From: Azospirillaceae bacterium | Lineage (GTDB): Bacteria; Pseudomonadota; Alphaproteobacteria; Azospirillales; Azospirillaceae | DNA length: 64,000 bases | Assembly: GCA_028283825.1 (NCBI GenBank) | Contig: JAPWJW010000002.1 | Location: 613,501 to 677,500 of the forward strand | Direction: 5' to 3' | Program-made: the position numbers and the translations under genes | Part shown: one piece after another, positions 36,701 through 42,361 of the stretch | Layout of the letters: every line of letters starts with the position of its first letter | Position numbering within the stretch: position 1 is the stretch's first letter | The notes under the pieces: generated by a model | Databases searched by the model: none | The model's input: only the letters and a program-made list of their open reading frames with translations | What the model was told of the DNA's origin: nothing

Positions 36701-38075
36701 GGCCACCAGCGGTTCGCTGGCGGCGGGCAGCTACACCATCGTCGCGGCCAGCGGCGGCCTTGCCACCAGCAACCTGACCCTGACGGCCGCCGGCTACAGC
36801 GTCACCAGCAGCACCATCACCGCCAACGGCGCCACCGATCTGGTGCTGACCCTGAACACGGCCAGCACCGGCACCACCGGCAGCGGGACGGGCACGACCA
36901 CGCCGGCCAAGACCAACTACACCGCCGTGGGCAACGCCGAGGGTGGGGCGGCGACGGGCACGGGTGCGGCACTGGACCTGATCGCGTCCAGCACCAGCAC
37001 GGCGGCCCAGGCGGTCCAGACGGCGGTTCTGAACCCGCTGTCGAAGCTGACCGGCAAGGCGCAGCAGGTGGCGGTGGCGCAGCTGTCACCCAGCCAGCTG
37101 ACGCCGCAGCTGGCCACCACGGTCATCACCCCCAGCACCACGGCCATCAGCCAGCACCAGAGCACGGTCGCCAGCCTGATGGGTGGGCCCAATGGGAGTG
37201 TAGACGGCAAGGGGGCGGCGGCCGGTTCCGACGGCCGCACCGGCGTCATCTGGGGCGAAATCCTGGGCGGCGGCGTGCTGCGCGGCACCACCACCGACGC
37301 GGCGGGCTATCGCGCCAGCAGTTCCGGCCTGGTGCTGGGTGCCGACTGGTTCATCAACCCGCAGGTCATGGCCGGCATGGCGTTCAGCTGGGTCAACGGC
37401 TCCGCCGTGGGCCAGGGCCCGATGGCCGGCAGCGACACCCGGGTGGGCAGCTACCAGCTGACGGCCTACAGCGTCTGGCGGCCGGACTTCGCCGACCAGC
37501 GCCTGTCGGTCGAGGGCCAGGTGGGCTTCGGCTACAACCACTACGACCAGCGCCGCGTCGTGGAGTTCCTGGGCGCCCGCGCCAACGCCAACTACGGTGG
37601 GGAGCAGTATTTGGGCAAGGTCACCGTGTCCTACGACCTGCCGGTGGCGCGTGACATCACCCTGAGCCCGCAATGGAGCCTGCAGGCCACCCGCCTGACC
37701 AACCATGCGTATGCCGAGCATGATGGCGGTGCGGCCGACATGGACGTGGGGGCCTTGACCACCAACAGCCTGACGCAGGAGCTGGGCGCCAAGGTGAGTG
37801 CCACGCTGGACACCGGCATCGGCCGCCTGATGCCGGACCTGAAGGTGGCGTGGGTGCACGATTACCTGAACGGCCCCATCGCCAGCACCGGCGTGCTGGG
37901 TGGCGTCAGCTTCGTCAGCACCACCGGCCGGCCCGAAGCCGACGGCCTGGCCCTGGGCCTGGGCGCCACCCTGGCCCACGGCGACGGCGTCAGCCTGCGG
38001 CTGGAGTACAATGGCGAGTTCCGGCAGAGCTACCAGAGCCACGCCGGCGTGCTGCGCGCCAGCTGGGATTTCTGA
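20556..38075 (+). CDS. giant autotransporter adhesin, C-terminal part with beta-barrel
   Basis: 5,839 residues in the frame reached after the extra base. The apparent ATG is created by the insertion itself and begins in mid-repeat (MTNSGTISG), with no signal peptide and no own ribosome site, so by itself the product could not be exported. With the upstream part the protein would be about 7,289 residues. The passenger is Gly/Ser/Thr/Asn-rich, nearly free of Lys, and I noticed no Cys in it. It consists of 17 of the 18 large modules that begin with a DYVGG-type motif. A Ser/Thr/Gly linker and an alpha-helical segment (NPLSKLTGKAQQVAVAQLSP) at about 36850-37180 lead to a C-terminal barrel ending in ASWDF. 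Probably a surface adhesin or biofilm protein. Confidence 0.88.
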   Translation: MTNSGTISGTASNDYGINVVSTGSIGTLVNTSIGTIGGVSGGLYVAGTVGSVLNAGVISATYIAAIDVAGGTVGLIDNTGTLDNFVGVYVTLGGSVGTITNSVGAVFGGNHGIWNVDGTIGLIDNSGSMGGASSAIQNGGGSIGTVTNSGTLTGWWGVDNTGSIGLISNNGLLTGGSNGVLNYGTIGALVNNDTLSGVTAIYNAGVINTLTNSGTITGTIYIVSNGSIDTLVNTSIGTISANSRALMNSGVITLLTNDGTISSPGTFGAYIDGSGSIGTLINSSTGTISGQYVGLYSAGMIGGILNSGLVQGTYVADIAVGGGSVGTIDNSGTLGASFAGVTIASGATVGALGNSGVIAANHAINNSGVVGLISNSGTISVASSAISNNAGASIGTVTNSGTLSAWWGINNVGTIGTVINTGLIQGGGEALNLTNGSIGTLINRGIIAGDIFGYGAQALSIGGGTGATIGTLTGGTLTNKGTISYTAADVVFTSGNLLLNDDVTIGSHTVGNTGANLILNTIVTVTGAYSQSAGTLNLASGGELVVTGQATIGGTVQATVSSTANYLVGGGATTLVSASGTSDYSGATTNLVTIGGMGAGAGTSIAGNNLLLTVTSDYIGGTLASAGNTLAITSQYALYVAGSGRLGTLVNSGTLAGTGAGVLNGGSIGTLSNSGVIAGTGANAITNNGTIGTLANAGTIKSSPLYGGVSNAGLIGVLINQAGGTIQGTVGSAVNNNGGTITALINNGLLIASNGYLINNATGTIVTLTNSGVITASNGDAINVGSGTIGAVINSGTIQGSSHAINNGVGIIGTLINSGIIAGDIYDSSGNALSIGGGTGGTIGTLTGNTLTNQGLLTANGGVIFTSGALLLNDSIAASVQNTGADLLLDRTISITGAYSQGASGTLNLAAGGELVVSGAASIAGTVLAVLSTGNYTVGGSTLVAGGSGSDYSAIITGGSVTGLTSAIAGNGNNLLLTVGNDYVGGSLASLVNTGTVSGVGTAVYIAASGTLGTLSNTGTLTGQNIGLYNAGSIGTVVNGSLISAVGGSGVIGLSNAGTLDLLSNTGTIIASSSGYYGSGVENDGTLHTVTNVGAILMDGYSAAAFVNNGVVGVLNNSGLIQAYSSALRVASGSVGTLVNSGTIAGTQVGISNAGTIGTIANSGTIQGGANAIYSTGTIGTLINSGVIAGNIENDGALALSIGGGTGGTIGTLTGGTLTSGAGVVFTSGSLAVNDGIAASVQNTGANLILANTLSITGAYSQSAGTLALANGAELVVSGTATVGGTVLASLSSTGNYLAGVAAATLVSAGGAADYSAVAVSIATGTFNGVEGAGYSIAGNDLLATVGNDYIGGTLASLVNTGSIGGVGVAAYVGNSGSIGSFANTGTLQGSVWAVANYGAIGTFDNSRLISAPSGTGISNAGTIGSLSNSGSIIAAGSAAVADSGSIGTLNNSGLITTSGLAAGSGQVGAINIAGALGALINSGVLSGPAAIFVDSNGTLGGISNSGTIAGDIIDNSTGTLTISGGANGTVGTLTGWTLGSQGTIQHTGGDVLFTGGALVLNDAIDATGNTVRNSGSSLALSSVVSITGAYSQSAGTLAIAAGSGGLVASDDVTLSGGTVLASFSSTGNYTVGTATLVSGNSLVGGAVVTANSVSGLSTGSTVIGSALLALINNDYVGGSLASLGNTGTVGGVGTAVYVAASGTLGTLVNSGTIAGTQVGLSNAGTIGTIANSGLIQGGVNAIYSTGTIGTLINSGVIAGNIENDGALALSIGGGTGGTTGTLTGGTLTSGAGVVFTSGSLAVNDGIVASVQNTGANLILANSVSITGAYSQSAGTLALANGAELVVSGTATVGGTVQASLSSTGNYLVGAAATLVSAGGAADYSNAVADLGTIANVAAGFSTDGNNLLLTVTSDYVGGTLANLTNAATITGAQTALYVASTGSVGTLINSGVLQATYNDVVVDGQVGTLVNQASGRIGVTTTTGIGIQVNGTVGSLANSGTIVRHTGILVSGSGSVGVFSNAGTLRGQSAAIAVAGSIGSVANSGTIHADGTAINVSGGVGTVSNSGVISAGSVLNISGSLGTLINSGLLQGGITNNGTNDLTIIGGMSGTTGTLSGNINGGSANAMFAGGSLRLLEDSVSAGTVLNAGASLALGSTLSITGAYSQSAGTLVIATGSTSLVASQAVSLTGGTVLASYSSTGNYTAGSITLASGSSLVSGAVITANNITGLSTGSTVSGNALLAVIQNDYIGGTLSSLSNTGTITGVARAAYVAATGSVGTFTNSGTLNGSGSGLNVAAGGTIASFVNTNTGVITGSTAINVGGSIGTLTNAGLISSPTYYGFYVTGALGTLVNQTGGTISSQYGVNILGGTSGQVVNQAGALVTGGYGFYISGGTVGTLQNSGTIAASIAALYVGHADNLGTLVNGGVIQGSIANNAGTALTIIGGSNGTIGTLTGYVPTTAGTLTSNADVVFGGGALLLNDTIVATGHTVSNLGANLLLASTVSITGNYDQTAGTLSLASGAELVVSGAATIGGTVAVSLSGTGNYLVGSGAAATLVSAGGAADYSTATIAITGLTGTLTGSSSISGNDLLLVVDSDYVGGTLASIVNTAAISGQYALYVASMGSIGTVTNDGTLAGDSVSGVGAYVGGIVGLLSNHSIISGYSGVVAYGSIGTLANSGTISGHTAIANDGAIGTLTNSGLITGTGNAVVNNMGQTIAVISNSGTIRTSGDGAILNLDGLGTILNSGLIQSTHYAIENYGSLGGLLNSGTIAGAIYSMGALTIAGGTGSTVGTLTGGGLTNQGTLTAAGGVFTGGNLLLNDTINAGSSTVLNSGAALTLASAVSITGKYTQTAGTLVLTAGASALNVSGAVTLSGGTVQANYAGTGNYTVGSTTLVSGGTLVGGAIVTANSISGLSTGSTLSSTALLAVISNDYVGGTLASLANSGSIGPAGVAALYVAGTGNLGTFSNTGTLAGATAAINSQGVIGTLVNSGAILGDIGGSIGTIVGGASGTIGTLTGYTGTGTLTASADLVFASGALLVNDTIIATGHTVSNLRASLVLGSGVYVAGNYAQTAGTIDVGAAGGLTVTGSASITGGTVVTTLASTGNYLAGTVGSTVVVAGAASDYSGVGVDTGLSAAVLTGTTSGNNLALVAVNDYVGGSLATLHNTGTISGVARAAYVAGTGSIGTLTNDGTLSGSVTGLVNAGTIGALLNNSIVSGATYGVYSSGSIGSVGNTGLIAGAVAFYNLGVIGTLDNSGTLLDDMAPVSAGLNNGGTIALVLNSGSIVGATRGLYNTGSIGSVGNTGLITAATAVSIGAAGTIGAFSNTGVIAGDITNAGSADLSITGGAGATIGTLTGYASGSQGLITNTASNLVLAGNLLLNDAVNVGSNTLVNNGGVLTLNSVVSVTGNYSQASGGLVLSSAVAELVVSGAASLTGGSVVASLSGVGNYLVGTAVATLISGGAGSSYSGVQVQADGGIVALQTSTINSGGTLLLVATAAADYIGGTLATLTNSGTIGGGSVPVYVAASGSLGSLVNIGLLSGTLSGVDNAGTIGLFSNAGTVSGGAYSVNDSGTIGTISNSGLLSGAVHIASTGSLGTLANSGIIAGDILNLSATDLTIAGGAGTVVGTLTGQSGLGTISNSLSDLVFSGGNLLLNDTVNVGAFTVRNSGAALSIATLVSVTGNYAQTAGTLVVGTGAQLAASGTASISGGTVVAGLSGTANYTVGSAATLVSAAGGVSLSGGTVVSGLTGLSGTGTVVGTNLLLVAGNDYVGGNLATLANSGTLSAATAVYIAASGSLGTFANSGTVSGNILNLSANGLTIAGAGGVLTGGTITSANADLVFLGGSDTLADAINVAGHTVVNSGATLNLASTLSITGNYSQASGTLALGGYSLVASGIASISGGLITTSQVAGTITSTVGGSAGLLVQGTLGSSYTGVSVASSITGLALTTAMVTIGGGLVDLMLVGANDYVGGTLASLNNAGSIGGVNTAAYIATTGSVGSLSNTGTLSGANVGLRNLGTIGVVDNSSVITGRVGLYNQGVIGTVLNSGSLVDAPSALAAGLNNAGYIGLLSNTGTITGTTYGVANSGTIGSISAGGTIGGQVAVFNTGTIVSWSITTGGTVNGGTTGLRNNGSVGTLANSGTLSGFGDAVLNAGILGTLANAGLLTSSHTAVYTSGSIGLLANTGTLTGATNALYITSTGSLGQLANSGLVSGNIVNLSAGALSITGGTGSLVGSFTNGGIVSTLGGVVLAGGNLLLADSVTVGSATLSNIGANVTLAANGTVSGNYSQTAGTLALAGHSLVVSGAASISGGGVAAGLATTANYLAGAVTTLVSGGTGSSYAGATVSSGVAGLISGSGTSGNALTLTALNDYVGGSLASLSNTGTLSAATAVYIASTGTLGSLVNSGTIRGNILNLSSSTLSIVGGSGTVVGSFTGGTITSTGVNLAAGNILLDDAVTGTVTNTGASVALAHTLTIIGNYSQATGTLALGANTLVVTGTASLTGGTVSTAQVVSATGNYLVGDSATLVQAGLGSSYAGVTVVAALGGLALTSSTATLGSNVDLLLGIGNDYVGGTLANLSNTASLSGVSTALYVAATGSIGTLSNSGTLAGSLYGIRNLGAVAVVDNSGTISGVTALYLGGGLGRLLNSGLISGNIVNATANVLTITGGSGTAIGTLTGGTILSTLANVDLAGGNLLLGDAVNVGGQALVNSGAAVTLAANIGVTGNYSQGAGALALAGHVLSVSGAASISGGSVAAGLATTGNYLAGGLTTLVAGGTGSSYAGATVSSGVAGLISGSGTSGNALTLTALNDYVGGSLASLSNTGTLSAATAVYIASTGSLGSLANSGTISGNIVNLSSNALSITGGSGSVTGSLTGGTITSTGANVVLSSGNVALNDAVNVGTGTLVNSGASVLLTSIVSVTGNYSQAGGTLAAGIGSGTAGELVVSGSASLTGGTVAVTALAGANLLAGDSYTIVEAGGSLSTSGLTASASGFTATLGTAADGSATDLVLTLVSDYVSGTLGTLTNSGTLSAVTAVNITGSGNVGNLSNTGTIIGNVLNSSANDLVITGGSNGTVGVFTGGTISNTQANLTFASGDLSLGDAIDVGSHTVTNAGANLALASNVAVTGNYSQSAGTLGVNGHVLSVSGAANISGGVVNAGLSAAANYLVGDSATLVSGGAGSSYSGATVTSGVTGLDATTSTSGTSLLANAANDYIGGNLDSLAVTGTLTNTAGGATALYIASTGTLGALSVTGAIVGDIANYSANDLSISGGTDDTPGTLTGTNGGIGQITSTLANLRFVSGTLLLNDNINVGSHSVINSGATLLVNSAINITGSYSQTAGNLVIGVSSTGSYGSLAISGSASLTGGSVTLKATSGSLAAGSYTIVAASGGLATSNLTLTAAGYSVTSSTITANGATDLVLTLNTASTGTTGSGTGTTTPAKTNYTAVGNAEGGAATGTGAALDLIASSTSTAAQAVQTAVLNPLSKLTGKAQQVAVAQLSPSQLTPQLATTVITPSTTAISQHQSTVASLMGGPNGSVDGKGAAAGSDGRTGVIWGEILGGGVLRGTTTDAAGYRASSSGLVLGADWFINPQVMAGMAFSWVNGSAVGQGPMAGSDTRVGSYQLTAYSVWRPDFADQRLSVEGQVGFGYNHYDQRRVVEFLGARANANYGGEQYLGKVTVSYDLPVARDITLSPQWSLQATRLTNHAYAEHDGGAADMDVGALTTNSLTQELGAKVSATLDTGIGRLMPDLKVAWVHDYLNGPIASTGVLGGVSFVSTTGRPEADGLALGLGATLAHGDGVSLRLEYNGEFRQSYQSHAGVLRASWDF
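37236..38075 (+). other. autotransporter beta-barrel domain
   Basis: About 279 codons matching the C-terminal translocator of type Va autotransporters: GVIWGEILGGG at the start, alternating amphipathic strands (SSGLVLGADWF, MAGMAFSWVNG, LSVEGQVGFGYN, LGKVTVSYDLP, LSPQWSLQATRL, LRLEYNGEF) and a terminal aromatic residue in VLRASWDF, the signal read by the BAM complex. It would insert into the outer membrane as a 12-strand barrel and export the passenger. Confidence 0.9.
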
Positions 38076-38105
38076 TCCGGCTGGACGGCCCAGGCAGACC
38101 TGAAG

Positions 38106-38143
38106 AAAACCCTCGCCGGCAATCAACCGGCGGGGGTTTTTCT
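38106..38143 (+). terminator. rho-independent terminator after autotransporter
   Basis: A GC-rich stem (CGCCGG with CCGGCG, extended by flanking AAAACCC and GGGTTTT pairs), a short CAATCAA-type loop and a following TTTTTCTTT run, 30 bp after the stop codon. A classical intrinsic terminator. Confidence 0.85.
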
Positions 38144-38210
38144 TTGCGCCGCCAGCCACTGATCCATGCTGCGGACACCCGTCATTTCTTGAGAGACGAA
38201 ACCCTGGCGA

Positions 38211-38244
38211 GCGGCAACCCTGTCCGATGAGGAAGGGTTGCCGC
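38211..38244 (+). promoter_or_regulatory. 11-bp perfect hairpin upstream of esterase gene
   Basis: GCGGCAACCCT (38211-38221) pairs without mismatch with AGGGTTGCCGC (38234-38244) around a 12-nt loop, 54 bp before the esterase start. There is no U-run, so it is not a standard terminator. It could be a leader structure or an operator. Confidence 0.4.
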
Positions 38245-38298
38245 CGTTCGCGTGGGCGCCCCCTTCCATAAAAATCAGAACGGGTGGGGGCTTCGTAT

Positions 38299-39222
38299 AT
38301 GACGATGCGGTCGATCTCTATTCTGGCTTTGTCCCTTCTCATCGCGCCCTGCGTCGGCGGGAGCGCCCATGCCGCGTGTACGCTGACGGCGGCGGAGCAG
38401 GTGCGGGTGCTGGACCCGGTGCGGGTCTGGCCGGGCGCGCCGCCCGCACCCCAGGGTTGGCCGGCGCAAACTGGGCCGGCCGTGACGGAAGGGGCCAGCG
38501 CCGACGGCCGCTACGTCTTCAACGTCACCGACCCCAGCTATCGCGCCTATCTGCCGGCGGCCGGCTGTGCCACCGGGGCGGCCGTGGTGATCGCGCCCGG
38601 TGGCGGTTTCCGCCTGCTGTCCGTGCAGTATGAGGGGGAGGACGTGGCCCGCTGGCTGGCGTCCTGCGGCGTCGCCGCCTTTGTGCTGCGCTACCGCCTG
38701 TACCCCAACCCCGGCCAGATGATGAAGCGGCCGCCCGACCTGATGATCGCGGATGAGATCTTGGGCGCCCCCGGCGTGGCGGACGGCATCCAGGCCCTGG
38801 CCGATATCCGCGCTGGTGCCGCCCAGTACGGCATCGACCCGGCCCGCATCGGCGCCATCGGTTTCTCGGCCGGCGCCCATGTCGTTTCCATGATGGCGAT
38901 CACTGCCCCGGTGGGGGCGCGGCCCGCTTTCGTCGGTTCCATCTACGGCGGGCCCTTCACCCGGGTCATGCCGCCGATGCCGGCGCCGACGGCGGCCGAC
39001 GCCCTGCCGCCGGTCTTCCTGGCCATGGCGCAGGATGACCGGCTGGCCGGCCTGGCCGTCACCAATTTCGCCGCGGCGCTGACCCAGGCCGGCTACACGC
39101 CGGAACTGCACTATTACCTGAAGGGTGGACACGGCTTCGCCATGAAGCCGCTGGGCAGCACCACCGACCATTTCATTGAGGAGTTTCATTGGTGGATGCA
39201 GGCCTTGGGGGTGACGCAATGA
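38299..39222 (+). CDS. exported alpha/beta hydrolase (acetyl-esterase-like)
   Basis: 307-residue exported alpha/beta hydrolase. Signal peptide: MTMRSISILALSLLIAPCVG, cleavage after SAHA. The nucleophile elbow is GFSAG (near residue 195), the oxyanion region APGGGF (near 100), with the acid in AQDDRLAG and the histidine in KGGHGFAM. The VWPGAPP beginning, GGGFR and FSAGAHV pattern resemble acetylxylan-esterase and BD-FAE-type enzymes that remove acetyl or aryl groups from plant polysaccharides. The start at 38299 has GGGG 8-9 bp upstream; a GTG at 38284 is in frame but has no such site. It is coupled to the next esterase by an ATGA overlap. Possibly releases ester-linked groups from the substrate handled by the downstream genes. 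Confidence 0.82.
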   Translation: MTMRSISILALSLLIAPCVGGSAHAACTLTAAEQVRVLDPVRVWPGAPPAPQGWPAQTGPAVTEGASADGRYVFNVTDPSYRAYLPAAGCATGAAVVIAPGGGFRLLSVQYEGEDVARWLASCGVAAFVLRYRLYPNPGQMMKRPPDLMIADEILGAPGVADGIQALADIRAGAAQYGIDPARIGAIGFSAGAHVVSMMAITAPVGARPAFVGSIYGGPFTRVMPPMPAPTAADALPPVFLAMAQDDRLAGLAVTNFAAALTQAGYTPELHYYLKGGHGFAMKPLGSTTDHFIEEFHWWMQALGVTQ

Positions 39223-40851
39223 CCGCGCCGAAGACGATTTCGCGCCTGCTTGCCGCGTGGGTCGGTGGTGCCGCGCTGCTGATGGGGCAGGGGCCGGCCG
39301 TGGCCGCCGATGCCCCCACACTGGTGGTGGATGGCGGGCGCGTCGCGGTGCCGGCCGCCAACGCCGAAGGCCTGCGCGTCTTCAAGGGCATACCCTATGC
39401 CGCCCCGCCGGTGGGCCCCTTGCGCTGGAAGCCGCCGGAGGCCGTGGCGGCCTGGTCCGGCGTGCGGCCGACCGAAAGCTTCGGCGCCGATTGCCCGCAG
39501 CCCACTTCCCCCGCCAGTCCGGAAGACCGGCCCAAATCTGAGGATTGCCTGTTCGTCCAACGTCTGGGCGCCGGCCGACCTGGCCAAGTCCAAGCTGCCG
39601 GTCTATGTCTGGTTCCATGGCGGCGGCTCACGGGTTGGATCGGGCGCGCAGCCGCTGTTTGACGGCACGGTGCTGGCCAAACAGGGCATCGTCGTCGTCA
39701 CCGTCAATTACCGGCTGGGCATTTTCGGTTTCATTTCCTCCACCGCCTTGAGTGCCGAAAGCGGCTATGGCGGCTCCGGCAATTACGGCTTCATGGACGA
39801 CATCGCCGCCCTGACGTGGGTGCAGCGGAACATCGCCAGGTTCGGCGGCGATCCACGCCGCGTGACCATCGGCGGCGAATCCTCCGGCGCCGTCACCGCC
39901 AGCGTGCTGATGTCCTCCCCCCTGGCGGCCGGCACCTTTGCCCAAGTCATCGCCGAAAGCGGCACAGCCTTCCGCGTGGCGGCCCCCGGCAGCATGGGCG
40001 CCGTCAACCTGAAGGGGGAGGAGGCGCGGGGCGACGCCTTCTTCGCCAAATTGGGCGCCACCGACCTGGCGGGTGCCCGTGCCCTGCCGACCCAGGCCAT
40101 CCTGGACGCCACGCGCCAGGTCGATCCCATCAATTTCTTCAACCTGCCGGTGGTGGATGGGCACGTCCTGGCCGACGGGCCCTGGCGGACCTTCGCCCGG
40201 CATAAGCAGAACGACGTGCCGCTGCTGGTGGGCTGGAACTCGGGCGAAGGCTCCATGCAACTGATGTTCATGGACAAGTTCGGCCCCCTGCCCGACGTGC
40301 TGAAGGGCTATTACGGTGTCGCCGCCGACCAGGTGGCGCCCTTGTACCCCGGTGCGCCCGACGATCCCCACCTGCTGATCAAGGCGGCCGGCGACTATGG
40401 TTTCGGCTATCCTAACTGGAAATGGGCCATGGCACAGGCGCAGTTCGGCAAGGCCCCCGTGTACGTCTATGAATTCGACCATGCCCCGCCGGTGCCCGAA
40501 GGCTATTTCGGGCCCAAGTTCGACAGCCGCCTGGCCGGCGCCTACCACGGCAGCGAACTGGCCTACGTCTTCGGCACGCTGAACACCGAGCCCAAATGGG
40601 CGGTGGGCGATGTGGACCGCCGCATCTCCGCCCAGATGTCCACCTATTGGGCCAACTTCATCAAGACCGGCCAACCGGGCGGGCCAGGATTGCCAGCGTG
40701 GCCCAGCTACGATCCCGCGCACGGGCCCCAGCGCATGCACATCGCTGCCGAAACCGCCGCTGGCCCCGATCCGGATTTCGCCCTGTTCACCACGCTGAAG
40801 GCCGCCCACGACAGGATCGACCCGCCGGAGCCGGGCGCGGCGCTGCCCTGA
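39219..40851 (+). pseudogene. type B carboxylesterase, broken by a single-base insertion
   Basis: Exported carboxylesterase/lipase-type enzyme of about 544 codons if repaired. Signal peptide after ATG at 39219 (hydrophobic core, cleavage after AVAA). Family features: FKGIPYAAPPVGPLRWKPP, SEDCLF near residue 110, VWFHGGG oxyanion motif, NYRLGIFGF, NYGFMDD, nucleophile in GGESSGAV, and the catalytic His in YHGSELAYVFG. After SEDCLF the frame shifts: GTCCAAC stands where GTCAAC would give VNVWAP, so an extra C at about 39557-39558 moves the rest into another frame that runs to 40851. Either a pseudogene or a homopolymer sequencing error. A structured repeat begins 9 nt after the stop. Confidence 0.82.
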
Positions 40852-40860
40852 TGGCACAAC

Positions 40861-41021
40861 CAGCGGCATGAGATTGATCTTATGCCGCTGTAGGACGCCC
40901 CCCTCGTCCGCCGGAGATTTCTGGGGAGCCTCAGGCGGACTGGAAATCGAGGATCAGCCAAGCGACCGGATAGTCGCGCCCGGCGCGTGAGGGGACCTTT
41001 GATCGGTGACGATCAAAGGTC
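40861..41021 (+). repeat. structured dispersed repeat, copy B
   Basis: Plus-strand copy starting 9 nt after the esterase stop. Stem 1: CAGCGGCAT with ATGCCGCTG (40861-40890). Stem 2: GGACG with CGTCC (40893-40909). Stem 3: GATTTC with GAAATC; GTCCGCC with GGCGGAC offers a competing or pseudoknotted pairing. Stem 4: GCGAC with GTCGC. Stem 5: a 12-bp perfect hairpin at 40994-41021 (GACCTTTGATCG arm). Its last stem contains the stop codon of the convergent LacI-type gene, so the element reaches into that coding sequence. Confidence 0.78.
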
Positions 41022-42027
41022 GCGCGTAAGACTGGTGCCGCGCTCCACGATATCGCAGCCCAGCCAGATGCGGGGGGCGGGCTCGTCCGCCGAGGCGAGG
41101 CGGGCCAGCAGGGTGGCGACCGCCGTCTGGATCAGCGACCCGATGGGCAGGCGGACGGAGGATAGCCGATTGGCGTCCCACGCCGCTGGGGCCGTGTTGC
41201 CGAAGCCGACTACCGACAGATCGCTGGGCACCCGTAGGCCGTATCGCGTCCGCGCCGCGTCCAGCAGGCCGATGGCCGGATTGTCGGCGGCGGCGAAGAC
41301 GGCGTCGGGCCTCTCCCCTTGCGTGAACAGGGTGTCGCCGGCCCGCTGCCCGGCCTCGTAACTCCACCCCACCTCCAGCCATCGGCAGGGCTCGCTGCCC
41401 CCGGCCTCCATCGTCTCGGCGAAGGCTTCCAACTCGCGGGAACGGAAGGATGTCGCCATCAGCACGGCGGGCCGGCGGCGGCCTTCGGCCAGCATCAGCT
41501 TGGCCACGGCGCGGCCGGCCTCCGGCGCGTCGATCCATACCAGGCTGGCACCCTCCACCCCGTTCACGGTGATTCAGGATGACCACCGGCACGCCGGCGG
41601 CCTGGGCCGCCGCCATGGTCTTCGCCTGCGGCACGGCGGAGAAGATGATGATCCCCGCCGCCTCGCGCGCCAGTGCATCCGTCACCAGCCCGTCGATGCG
41701 CCCAAGGTCGGAGGAAATGAGGAACAGGGCGCGGTAGTCCTTGGCCGACAGCTCATCGTTCAGCCGGTCGGCCAGTTCCCCGAAATAGGGGCTCAGCAGG
41801 TTGGCCATGATGATGGCGATGGTGGGCCGCCGGGCGGTCTTCGCCTGGGCCGATTTCTGCGTCGGCTGATAGTTCAGGGTCTTGGCGGCGGCCAGCACGC
41901 GGGCGCGGGTGTCCGGTGCCACGCTGGCACCGGGCGTGAAGGTGCGTGACACGGCGGAGCGCGAGACCTGCGCCAATTGGGCGACATCGTCGGCGTTGAC
42001 CCGTCGGTTTGCTGCCTGGTCGGCCAT
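41013..42027 (-). pseudogene. LacI-family regulator, broken by a single-base insertion
   Basis: LacI/PurR-type repressor, about 338 codons if repaired. The ATG at 42025-42027 starts an N-terminal helix-turn-helix (VNADDVAQLAQVSRSAVSRTF) and hinge (NYQPTQKSA), followed by a periplasmic-binding-protein-like effector domain. After VPVVILNH the frame shifts: an extra C in CACCGTG at about 41569 makes a frame without similarity, while the correct continuation (VNGVEGASLVWID to TSLTRDL) runs in the other frame to 41013. If functional it would control the divergent MFS transporter and following genes in response to a small ligand. The stop lies in stem 5 of repeat copy B. Confidence 0.82.
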
Positions 42028-42361
42028 GGCTTGTCCTGCGTGTGGGGTGGTTCCTGTTCCCCCGAGTCTAGCAGATCGACACTGCTGGCGTGCAAGAGAT
42101 TGCACATATAAATGCACGAAAATGCACATCTGTCCACTCTGTGGACTTTCCGTATTTCCGGAATCTGTCGCTCACTGAGTGGTGTCATTGTTTTCCGCTG
42201 CTGCGGATACGGACGCTATATAAGGCATTTCCTGGGGCTAAAAAGCACTTTACCGCACACGTTCCATCCCTGAAATGGTCTGCACATGGATTGCAATGAT
42301 CAAAATCAATGTGCAGTCTGAATGCACAAACACGGGCGGACAGGCTGGAACGGGGGTTGGG
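42028..42361. promoter_or_regulatory. divergent control region with two clusters of TGCA motifs
   Basis: 334 bp between lacI-type and MFS genes, with low-GC stretches. TGCA recurs at 42091, 42101, 42113 and 42123, and again at 42281, 42292, 42312 and 42323, mostly as TGCAC or TGCACA. Within each cluster the spacing is close to one or two helical turns, so all copies face one side of the DNA. One cluster lies next to the regulator start and one next to the transporter start. These are candidate operators for the adjacent LacI-type protein. Confidence 0.5.
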
